Source: Bdellovibrio sp. NC01 (GTDB lineage Bacteria; Bdellovibrionota; Bdellovibrionia; Bdellovibrionales; Bdellovibrionaceae). Taken from it: DNA of 64,000 nucleotides. Position 1 is the first letter of the stretch. Each line of letters opens with the position of its first letter. Location of the stretch: the NCBI RefSeq assembly GCF_006874625.1, contig NZ_CP030034.1, positions 3,100,001-3,164,000 of the forward strand. The letters run 5' to 3'. Positions 57,142-64,000 of the stretch are shown one piece after another. Made by a program: the position numbers and the translations under genes. A model generated the notes under the pieces. The model had not been told where the DNA came from and made no database searches. It was given only the letters and a program-made list of their open reading frames with translations.

Positions 57142-57834
57142 CTAATTATAAAATTGCTCCTCTACGATGATCAACGTGTTGTACCCCATCACACGGATGG
57201 GATTACCATTTACGTCGCGTGCAACTCGACCATTGTGATTGAACAGCGGCACCATCGCACGTTTTTGGGCTTGGATTTTTTCATAAATGATTTTCGCATT
57301 GTCTTTGTGAAGGCGAACGCAGCCTCCAGAGGCACGCCTGCCTAACTCTTTGTAATGATCAGGTGTTGTCGCATGAATGGCGATGCCACCGTTAAAGAAA
57401 GCGGCGTACTCCATGTGGGCTTCCCAGGTATTGGAATAGTGATCGCGAATCAATTTGAATGGAGTAAAAGTTCCCGGTGGAGTCACCGTCCAATACCAAC
57501 GGCCACTCTTCGCTTGTTCATATCTTTCACGCCCTGTGGAAACAAGATAAGTCGCCACGGGATAACCCATTTCATACACAGTCATTGTCTGTGCGCCAGG
57601 GCCGTACGCCGATTTATTAACACGAATCACAAGTGCGTATTCGCGGAAAATATTGATACCGTCTTTCAGCGCAATTTCGTCGGGATTGATTGTCGATGCA
57701 TCTTTTTCAGTGCGAGGAGCCCCGATTTCTTTTGCAAGTTCATCAGGAGTCATCAAATCATCAAGCTGTGGTGTGAAAGCTTGAGCATGTGATGTGGCAA
57801 CACACAGAAGCAATCCTAAGATAAAATGTCTCAT
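57142..57834 (-). CDS. L,D-transpeptidase, YkuD catalytic domain
   Basis: A 230-aa periplasmic enzyme with a signal peptide (MRHFILGLLLCVATSHAQA). The catalytic region is IHATTPDH (His) followed by RRASGGCVRLH (Cys), the standard HX(n)SGGC pattern. The family forms 3-3 cross-links or attaches proteins to peptidoglycan. I begin at the ATG at 57834 rather than 57852, since the shorter form starts directly with the signal peptide. It is a second, distinct type from the enzyme at 791-1597. A CACTC/GAGTG palindrome (57851-57868) lies just upstream. Confidence 0.88.
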   Translation of the reverse strand: MRHFILGLLLCVATSHAQAFTPQLDDLMTPDELAKEIGAPRTEKDASTINPDEIALKDGINIFREYALVIRVNKSAYGPGAQTMTVYEMGYPVATYLVSTGRERYEQAKSGRWYWTVTPPGTFTPFKLIRDHYSNTWEAHMEYAAFFNGGIAIHATTPDHYKELGRRASGGCVRLHKDNAKIIYEKIQAQKRAMVPLFNHNGRVARDVNGNPIRVMGYNTLIIVEEQFYN

Positions 57835-57898
57835 AGAAAACCCCCACAGCACTCTTACCCGTGAGTGTGGAAGTCGCGTGAAGGCTCGTCAAAAGAAA

Positions 57899-57928
57899 TA
57901 AAAAAACGGAGGGAAAATCCCTCCGTTC
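57899..57928 (-). terminator. Terminator of proS
   Basis: ACGGAGGG-atttt-CCCTCCGT followed by TTTTTTTATTT on the minus strand. It lies about 95 nt past the proS stop. Between them are a long imperfect hairpin GGACC/GGTCC (57974-58010) and TTATGT/ACATAA (57937-57956), neither with a T-run. Confidence 0.93.
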
Positions 57929-58019
57929 GACAAATTTATGTTCTTTATGACATAAGAAAACTGCAATTTTTGTGGACCGAAGTCACCTCGTAAAGGCAAC
58001 ACTTGGGTCCCTACAGATC

Positions 58020-59519
58020 TTAGTAAGATTTCGCGAAAAGAACCCACTTCGTCGCAGGTTTTCCAGAGAAGATACAAGTGCCCGTTACTGCGTCTTGCTC
58101 CAATGGAATACAACGTGGAGTTACTTTCAATTGCGCTAGCAATTCGTGACCCATGCCTTCTTCACACCAAGGAACTTTTGCGAAACCTGGCGCAGAAGAT
58201 TCGTCACCTTTGAAATACGCTTCGAAATCTTTCAATGAAGTGATTGTCTTGATATTTTCATCGCGGAAGGCTTTGGCTTTCGCGAACAAACCATCTTGGA
58301 TCTCTTGCAAAAGACCTGCGATGTTTGCAACAAAGGCATCACGTGCTTGGCCCGCTTTTTCTTTTGGACCACGATCACGACGACCAACAAAAACTTCGCC
58401 TTTCGCCATATCACGAGGGCCGACTTCAACACGCACTGGAACACCTTGTTTGATGTATTGCCATGCTTTATCGCCACCACGGATATCGCGGTCATCAACT
58501 TTCACGCGCACGCTGCCGCCCGCGAAGTCTTTCGCTTTCAATTCTTTTGCAAGGCTGTTTACGTATTCAAGAACGCCCGCTTTTTCATCGTCATTGCGAT
58601 AAATAGGAACGATCACCACATGCAAAGGAGCAATCTTCGGCGGAACAACAAAACCGTTGTCATCAGAGTGAGTCATGATCAAACCGCCGATCAAGCGAGT
58701 TGAAACACCCCATGAAGTTGTCCATGCTGTTTCTTCTTTACCTTCAGCGCTCAAGTATTTGATGCCTGAAGCTTTAGCGAAGTTTTGACCTAAGAAATGC
58801 GACGTACCCGCTTGCAACGCTTTACGATCTTGCATCATCGCCTCAATCGTATAAGTGTCAACTGCACCTGGGAAACGTTCGTCAGTTGTTTTCATACCTT
58901 TGATCACAGGCATCGCCATGTAGTTTTCAGCGAAGTCTGCGTAAACGTCCAACATCTGCAAAGTTTCTTCTTGAGCTTCTTTTGCAGTTGCGTGAACTGT
59001 GTGACCTTCTTGCCACAAGAATTCCGCTGTACGAAGGAACATGCGCGTGCGCATTTCCCATCTCATCACGTTACACCATTGGTTAATCAAAACAGGAAGA
59101 TCACGATATGATTTGACCCATTTTGCGAATTGGTGACCGATGATTGTTTCAGAAGTTGGACGAATAATAAGTGGCTCTTCCAATTCACCGTCTGGAATAA
59201 GTTTGCCGTTGCCATCACCTTTCAAACGGTGATGAGTCACAACTGCGCACTCTTTAGCGAAACCTTCAACGTGTTCCGCTTCTTTTTCCAAGAATGAAAG
59301 TGGAATCAATAACGGGAAGTACGCGTTCACGTGACCTGTGTCTTTGAATTTACGGTCTAAAACGGCTTGCATGTTTTCCCAAACTGCATAACCCCAAGGT
59401 TTAATCACCATGCAACCACGAACTGGAGAATTCTCTGCCATGTCTGCGGCTGTGATAACTTGTTGGTACCACTCTGGGTAGTTTTCTGAACGTGTTGGCT
59501 TAATCGCTGTATCTGACAT
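58020..59519 (-). CDS. proS: Prolyl-tRNA synthetase, archaeal/eukaryal-type
   Basis: Charges tRNA-Pro. The 499-aa protein lacks the INS editing insertion of the long bacterial form and ends in KSY, the C-terminal Tyr characteristic of the archaeal-like type. Class II motif 2 appears as VMRWEMRTRMFLRTAEFLWQ split over motif sequences (about residues 137-157), and motif 3 as WGVSTRLIGGLIMTHSDD. A C-terminal zinc-like domain holds CEEG...C...C. It is 12 nt after the ntrX-like gene, suggesting co-transcription. Confidence 0.96.
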   Translation of the reverse strand: MSDTAIKPTRSENYPEWYQQVITAADMAENSPVRGCMVIKPWGYAVWENMQAVLDRKFKDTGHVNAYFPLLIPLSFLEKEAEHVEGFAKECAVVTHHRLKGDGNGKLIPDGELEEPLIIRPTSETIIGHQFAKWVKSYRDLPVLINQWCNVMRWEMRTRMFLRTAEFLWQEGHTVHATAKEAQEETLQMLDVYADFAENYMAMPVIKGMKTTDERFPGAVDTYTIEAMMQDRKALQAGTSHFLGQNFAKASGIKYLSAEGKEETAWTTSWGVSTRLIGGLIMTHSDDNGFVVPPKIAPLHVVIVPIYRNDDEKAGVLEYVNSLAKELKAKDFAGGSVRVKVDDRDIRGGDKAWQYIKQGVPVRVEVGPRDMAKGEVFVGRRDRGPKEKAGQARDAFVANIAGLLQEIQDGLFAKAKAFRDENIKTITSLKDFEAYFKGDESSAPGFAKVPWCEEGMGHELLAQLKVTPRCIPLEQDAVTGTCIFSGKPATKWVLFAKSY

Positions 59520-59531
59520 GTGTCTTCCCTT

Positions 59532-60914
59532 TTAAGTATCTTTTGTATCGATGCCGTAAGCTTTGATCTTACGGTGCAAGTAACTACGCTCAAGACCGAT
59601 AACTTCGGCCGTACGAGAAATGTTACCACCATTTTCAGCAATCTTCTTAAGAAGATATTCTTTTTCAAATTCTGCACGAGCTTCACGGAATGTTGATAGA
59701 CCTTGAATGTCCATCGTCTTACCGCCTTCGCCAGATAGTTCAACAAGACCTGCGAAACGCACGTCATGAAGATCGACGAATTCACCTGGAGTCAGGATGT
59801 AAACGCGTTCAACGAAGTTTTTAAGTTCACGCACGTTACCTGGCCAGCCGTAAGCGATCATGTGATTCATCGCTTGTTCCGAGAAAGCTTTCTTCGCATA
59901 ACCACCTTCACGAGACACGTTGTCAGCGAAGTATGAAGTCAAAACTGGAATGTCTTCCGGATGTTCTTTCAATGACGGCACACGGAACGGGATAACGTTT
60001 AAGCGATAGTAAAGATCTTCGCGGAAGCGGCCTTCTTTAACTTCTTTATCCAAGTCTTTGCTTGAAGCCGCGATCACACGCACGTCGTTTTCAACAGCTT
60101 CAGAGCTGCCCACGCGAGAATATTTTTTCTCATCCAAATAGCTCATGAGCTTTGCTTGAGTTTCTTTGTTCATCGCTGCGATTTCAGCGATAAACAATGT
60201 TCCGCCAGCGGCAAGATCAAGTTTACCCTTTTTTGTGCGCTCAACACCAGGCATAGCGCCTTTTTCGATACCGAATATTTCTGAAGCCAAAAGATCTTCA
60301 GGTACACCCGCACAATTGATATCAACAAACGGACGAGAAGCGCGCGTGCTCATGTAGTGAATGTTTTCAGCTACCAATTTTTTACCAGAGCCCGCTTCAC
60401 CTTGGATCAGCACCCAAGAGTTCGTCGGCGCAACACGTGCGATGATTTGTTTTGTTGCAACCAAAGCCGGAGCTTCACCAATCAAGGCGATCGACTTACG
60501 AAGTTTATTCAACAATAAAGCCTTTTCTTCTTTTTGTTGTTGGTAGCTAAGGATGTTTGAAATCACGATCAGGATTTTATCCATCGACAACGGTTTTTCG
60601 ATGAAGTCCCACGCGCCAAGCTTTGTTGCTTTCACCGCAGTTTCGATCGTACCGTGACCAGAGATCATCACGAACTCAACGTGAGGAAATTCTTTACGAG
60701 CCATCGTCAACACTTCGATGCCATCGTATTTACCTGGCATCCAGATATCTTGGAATACGATATCTGGTTGAATGTCTTTGATCGCTTTCAAACCTGTTTC
60801 ACCATCGTGAGCTAAGAAAACTTGATAGCCTTCGTCTTTCAATGAAGCCGAAAGCACATCACGAATGGGAGCTTCGTCATCGATAATCAAAATTTTAGTA
60901 GATTGAGGAGTCAT
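59532..60914 (-). CDS. ntrX: NtrX-like response regulator with degenerate AAA+ domain
   Basis: Residues 1-120 are a receiver with acceptor D56 (FQDIWMPG) and K107. Residues 140-385 are a sigma-54-activator AAA+ domain with Walker A GEAGSGKK (172-179). However, the sigma-54-contact loop, normally GAFTGA, reads GAMPGV (219-224), and Walker B, normally LFLDE, reads LFIAE with A243 in place of Asp. The C-terminal Fis-type helix-turn-helix (NISRTAEVIGLERSYLHRKI, 431-450) is intact. It probably binds DNA but cannot activate sigma-54 in the usual way. Partner kinase upstream. Confidence 0.9.
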   Translation of the reverse strand: MTPQSTKILIIDDEAPIRDVLSASLKDEGYQVFLAHDGETGLKAIKDIQPDIVFQDIWMPGKYDGIEVLTMARKEFPHVEFVMISGHGTIETAVKATKLGAWDFIEKPLSMDKILIVISNILSYQQQKEEKALLLNKLRKSIALIGEAPALVATKQIIARVAPTNSWVLIQGEAGSGKKLVAENIHYMSTRASRPFVDINCAGVPEDLLASEIFGIEKGAMPGVERTKKGKLDLAAGGTLFIAEIAAMNKETQAKLMSYLDEKKYSRVGSSEAVENDVRVIAASSKDLDKEVKEGRFREDLYYRLNVIPFRVPSLKEHPEDIPVLTSYFADNVSREGGYAKKAFSEQAMNHMIAYGWPGNVRELKNFVERVYILTPGEFVDLHDVRFAGLVELSGEGGKTMDIQGLSTFREARAEFEKEYLLKKIAENGGNISRTAEVIGLERSYLHRKIKAYGIDTKDT

Positions 60915-60944
60915 ACCGACCTTCTTTCAAAATTTTCCAAAAGC

Positions 60945-63146
60945 CTATTCTTCAGATGGCTTCCATGCGCCAACTTCATTCACCGGCATCTCGATCACCA
61001 TCTTCACACCTTGCGGTTCATTTGCAGTCGCGCGAATGAAGCCGTTGTGATCTTCGATGATCCTTTTTACGATAGCTAAGCCTAAACCAGTTCCGCCCTC
61101 TTTTGTAGAGTAGTACGGCTCAAAAATACGATTTCGATCCGCAGCAGGAATGCCTTCGCCGTTGTCTGCCACAGTCAAACGCACTGTTTTGATGTCTTTG
61201 TCATAACGAGTGACTATTTGCACACTAGGCTGTGGTTCTTTTGCAACAGCCGACACCGCATTATCGACCAAATTTACGAGGACACGTTTGATTTGGTCCG
61301 GGTCAAATTTGAAGTCTGGAAGCTCGTGATCAGGAGCAAAAATAAACTGCACTTGCGGATGTGCTTGGCGATAAAGTCCCAACGACTCTTCCACCACAGA
61401 ATTTAAATTCGCAACCACCGGGCGAGCTTGTGGCAAACGTGCAAAGTTCGAGAATTCGTTGACCAGATTTTTCAAACCATCCACTTGCTTCACAATCATC
61501 GTCGTACATTCATTGAATGCCGGATCTGTGATGGAAGCACCGAACTTTCTTTGCAGACGTTCCGCAGACAGCTTAATCGGCGTCAGCGGATTTTTAATTT
61601 CATGAGCGATACGACGAGCCACTTCAGTCCATGCAGCCGCACGTTGTGCCGATACGATTGGCGTCATATCATCGAACACCAAGATCTTACCCACTTCGTG
61701 GCCTTTTTCATCTTTAAGAATCGAAAGAGTCATCTGCAATGGCACAGCTTCACCATGCACATTGATGCGCAATTCTTTTTGAATACTTTCGACTTTATGA
61801 TCCTGCATCGTCTTCAAAAGCTCTGCAAAGGTACGGAAATATTCCAACGTCAAAAGTTCGCGCACTGACGAGCCAATGTATTTTTCAGGATCAACACGCA
61901 ACAACTGCGCCGCATGACGATTGATTGTCGTCACATTCCCCGCCTGATCGACAGAGATCACGCCCGTGTTTACGTTTTTCAAAACCGTATCGGTATAGCG
62001 CGCATGCTGATCTAGTTCTTCGAGCGTGCTTTCAAGATTCACGGTCATTTGATTAAAGCTTGAAATCAAATCGTTGATCTCTTCAGAGCCAGATTTGATA
62101 TTCAAAGTGGTATAGTCACCACCGGCCACCCTGCGGGTCGCTCGTCCCAACTGCACAATTGGAATCGATAACTGCCGCGCCAGATAGAAACCAAACCATG
62201 TTGCCGCCAACAAGATCACAAAGGTCATTAACACCAAGATGATCAAGTAAATCGACTTCAACGGATATTCGAGAGGATTGATATCCCGGAATTCATCATA
62301 CGCGGTCGAAATGTCATCCATCTTCGAAACCAGTGACAACGGCAAGAAGCTAGAGACAACAATGGCACCCCGATCGGCACCTTCTTTCACCGGAACGATC
62401 ACGCGCACTAAGTTACCATCGCCAAATTGATGGATGATACTGGCTTCGGCTTGAACCTTAATACCTTTTTGCAAGAATTCCAGCGACACGGCGGGAACCG
62501 TTGGAACGGTGTCGTCTTCCGCAGAAACGACGATGCGTTTACCGAATAGCGACGGATAGTATTCCACTGCATCCAACGCGAATTCTTTACGTAAGGTTTC
62601 GATCTTATTTTTGATTTGCTCTGGATTGTAGATGGGACGAACCGAATCTGCGATCTGATGCGCGAAGTGATAGTTCTTTTTCTTCGCATTGAAATAATAA
62701 GCGTTCGTGACTTCGATTGAGCTTTTTAATACGCCCGCCATCTTGGCACTGAACCACTTATCGAAGCTTGAGTTGATATAGAACACCGAAATGATGAACA
62801 TCAAAACTGTCGGAATGAACGAAAATGCCACGAAGGCCGCGATCAGTTTTGCTTTAAGACTGCTTCCGAAGATTTTCCCTTGCCGTTCAACGAAGACCTT
62901 CACGACGTTGCGGAAGATCATGAACAACAGCAACAACAACAGCACGATGTTGAAGTTCACCAGACCGAAAAAGAAAATACTATGAACGAACGGAAGCTGC
63001 TGACTGGTTGCGAAGAGACGGATCTCAAACCACGTCAGTAAAACGAACAAAAACGACACCAAGAGAACAATAAATATTTCTCGGCGTCGTTTTTTGAACT
63101 CCTGGGGACCAGGAGGAAGAAAGTCATCTTTGTGTTGTGTACTCAT
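60945..63146 (-). CDS. ntrY: NtrY-like sensor histidine kinase
   Basis: A 733-aa membrane kinase. The N-terminus has three to four membrane segments and a periplasmic region (about residues 140-300), a HAMP domain (about 330-385), a PAS domain (about 390-490), HisKA with H515 (RRIAHEIKNPL) and an ATPase domain with N-box NLVDNAVSA, DNGEGIP and GGTGLGLAIV. The NtrY family senses redox or nitrogen state in alphaproteobacteria; the signal here is unknown. It is 17 nt after ribH and 30 nt before the response regulator. Confidence 0.93.
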   Translation of the reverse strand: MSTQHKDDFLPPGPQEFKKRRREIFIVLLVSFLFVLLTWFEIRLFATSQQLPFVHSIFFFGLVNFNIVLLLLLLFMIFRNVVKVFVERQGKIFGSSLKAKLIAAFVAFSFIPTVLMFIISVFYINSSFDKWFSAKMAGVLKSSIEVTNAYYFNAKKKNYHFAHQIADSVRPIYNPEQIKNKIETLRKEFALDAVEYYPSLFGKRIVVSAEDDTVPTVPAVSLEFLQKGIKVQAEASIIHQFGDGNLVRVIVPVKEGADRGAIVVSSFLPLSLVSKMDDISTAYDEFRDINPLEYPLKSIYLIILVLMTFVILLAATWFGFYLARQLSIPIVQLGRATRRVAGGDYTTLNIKSGSEEINDLISSFNQMTVNLESTLEELDQHARYTDTVLKNVNTGVISVDQAGNVTTINRHAAQLLRVDPEKYIGSSVRELLTLEYFRTFAELLKTMQDHKVESIQKELRINVHGEAVPLQMTLSILKDEKGHEVGKILVFDDMTPIVSAQRAAAWTEVARRIAHEIKNPLTPIKLSAERLQRKFGASITDPAFNECTTMIVKQVDGLKNLVNEFSNFARLPQARPVVANLNSVVEESLGLYRQAHPQVQFIFAPDHELPDFKFDPDQIKRVLVNLVDNAVSAVAKEPQPSVQIVTRYDKDIKTVRLTVADNGEGIPAADRNRIFEPYYSTKEGGTGLGLAIVKRIIEDHNGFIRATANEPQGVKMVIEMPVNEVGAWKPSEE

Positions 63147-63163
63147 TCCCCCACAATCCTAAA

Positions 63164-63733
63164 TTACTTCTTAGATTTTTTCGCGGATTTTTTTGCAGCC
63201 TTCGCTTTTGACGCTGCATCTTTAACTGGCTTCTTTGGAGCTGCTTTAGCAGTTGCTTTTGCTTTGGGAGCTGAAGCCGCCATCATTTTAGCAGTTTTCA
63301 AAGTCGCAGGGATCTCTTGAGTCAAACCGATCATTTCCATAACAACTTGAGCTGCTTCCGCACCTTTATTGCCATGAGAGCCGCCAGCGCGAGCTAATGC
63401 TTGCTCTTCGTTTTCAGTTGTCAAAACACCAAAACCAACTGGCTTTTTATAATCCAACATCAAACGAGTGATACCGTCCGTAACTGAATTGCAGACATAA
63501 TCGTAGTGAGTAGTATCCCCACGGATCACAGCACCCAAGGCAACAACGCCATCACAACCCGCGTCCAAGAAAGCTTGGCACGCCAAAGGGATTTCAACCG
63601 CACCTGGAACAAGTGCTGCGAAGATTTCAACACCTTCACAAGACTCAAGATAGCTAATGGCGCCTTCTTCCAACTTTTCAGTGATTTCGTTATTCCAACG
63701 AGCAGTAACTACTCCGACTTTGATATTTGCCAT
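63164..63733 (-). CDS. ribH: Lumazine synthase (RibH) with histone-like tail
   Basis: Makes 6,7-dimethyl-8-ribityllumazine. Residues 1-145 are standard: VVTARWNNEITEKL, the VPGAVEIPLACQ site, and ALGAVIRGDTTHYDYV with the catalytic His. About 45 extra residues follow, nearly all Lys and Ala (for example KAAPKKPVKDAASKAKAAKK), giving a strongly basic tail. Since the enzyme forms 5-, 10- or 60-mers, many tails would be displayed. It overlaps ribBA by one base. Confidence 0.95.
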   Translation of the reverse strand: MANIKVGVVTARWNNEITEKLEEGAISYLESCEGVEIFAALVPGAVEIPLACQAFLDAGCDGVVALGAVIRGDTTHYDYVCNSVTDGITRLMLDYKKPVGFGVLTTENEEQALARAGGSHGNKGAEAAQVVMEMIGLTQEIPATLKTAKMMAASAPKAKATAKAAPKKPVKDAASKAKAAKKSAKKSKK

Positions 63734-64000
63734 TAGTGGGCCCCTTTACAATTTTCGATCGCTACAATTTCAACAATTTCTAAATCAAATGCTTTCAAGC
63801 CCACTTTTTTCTCGGGCTTGTTTGTGATCAGGCGAATTTTATTCGCGCCAATTTCGCGCAAGATCTGCGCACCGATACCGTAATCTCTTTCATCCATAAG
63901 CGGAGTGGAAGGACGAACGTCTTCCATACCAACAAGGACTTGCAATTCTTGTGAAAGATTGGCTGTGCGATTGTTACCGCGCAAAAGAACAAAAGCACCA
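63733..64000 (-). CDS. ribA: GTP cyclohydrolase II domain, C-terminal fragment (RibBA or RibA)
   Basis: Cut by the right window edge. The visible 88 residues include the [20 protein letters not shown] motif and ITNKPEKK...GL, typical of the C-terminus of GTP cyclohydrolase II. Whether a DHBP synthase (RibB) domain precedes it cannot be seen. It overlaps ribH by one base (TAATG), so riboflavin genes form one operon. Confidence 0.9.
   Translation of the reverse strand, partial: GAFVLLRGNNRTANLSQELQVLVGMEDVRPSTPLMDERDYGIGAQILREIGANKIRLITNKPEKKVGLKAFDLEIVEIVAIENCKGAH

Noticed and set aside
57974-58010. Second terminator after proS
   Set aside because: The stem is imperfect and lacks a T-run; the clear terminator is at 57899-57928.

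Overview
The window looks like the core housekeeping region of a Gram-negative, proteobacteria-like genome. My best guess is Bdellovibrionota (a Bdellovibrio relative). That guess rests on moderate GC content, two L,D-transpeptidases, a zincin and a von Willebrand-type lipoprotein beside the ribosomal superoperon, and overall gene style; no rRNA gene is present to settle it.

Layout. 1-10 kb is mixed: a truncated membrane protein, a small periplasmic protein, an L,D-transpeptidase, ManC, a flippase-like membrane protein, a HAD phosphatase with an extra N-terminal region, the TIGR03546/TIGR03545 pair, a VWA-like lipoprotein and a TlpA-type thioredoxin. From about 55.2 kb down to 10.2 kb almost everything reads on the minus strand as one long expression cluster. 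In order of transcription it holds purF-purE-purC-purD-purN-purL-purQ-purH-purM-pyrF-rlmB (nearly all overlapping), tRNA-Thr-Tyr-Gly, tuf, tRNA-Trp, secE-nusG, rplKA, rplJL, rpoBC, rpsL-rpsG-fusA, then S10-spc-alpha (rpsJ to rplQ). Beyond it, 55.5-57.9 kb has a metzincin-like protein on the plus strand, a previously untracked 46-aa membrane ORF with a hairpin-occluded ribosome site, and a second L,D-transpeptidase. The right end (58-64 kb, minus) is ribBA(partial)-ribH-ntrY-ntrX-proS.

How the genes work together. The purine operon makes IMP and the rest of the cluster makes the translation, transcription and Sec export machinery, so the block is a growth-rate module. Regulation is visible at the joints: an intrinsic terminator inside a leader ORF before purF, a strong promoter before the tRNA-tuf unit, three hairpins between tuf and tRNA-Trp, an L10-type leader before rplJ, an unusual 915-nt spacer with a cloverleaf palindrome between rplL and rpoB, and a consensus promoter overlapping a palindrome before rpsJ.

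Most notable. (1) The NtrX-like regulator has lost the GAFTGA loop and the Walker B aspartate. (2) rplX (L24) is missing from its conserved place between rplN and rplE. (3) A multi-helix RNA candidate at 56838-56945 hides the start of a tiny membrane protein. (4) The purF leader ORF is translated through an intrinsic terminator. (5) A nested palindromic element lies at 36663-36786. (6) Lys/Ala-rich histone-like tails occur on lumazine synthase and L17. No CRISPR array, insertion sequence or phage gene was seen.
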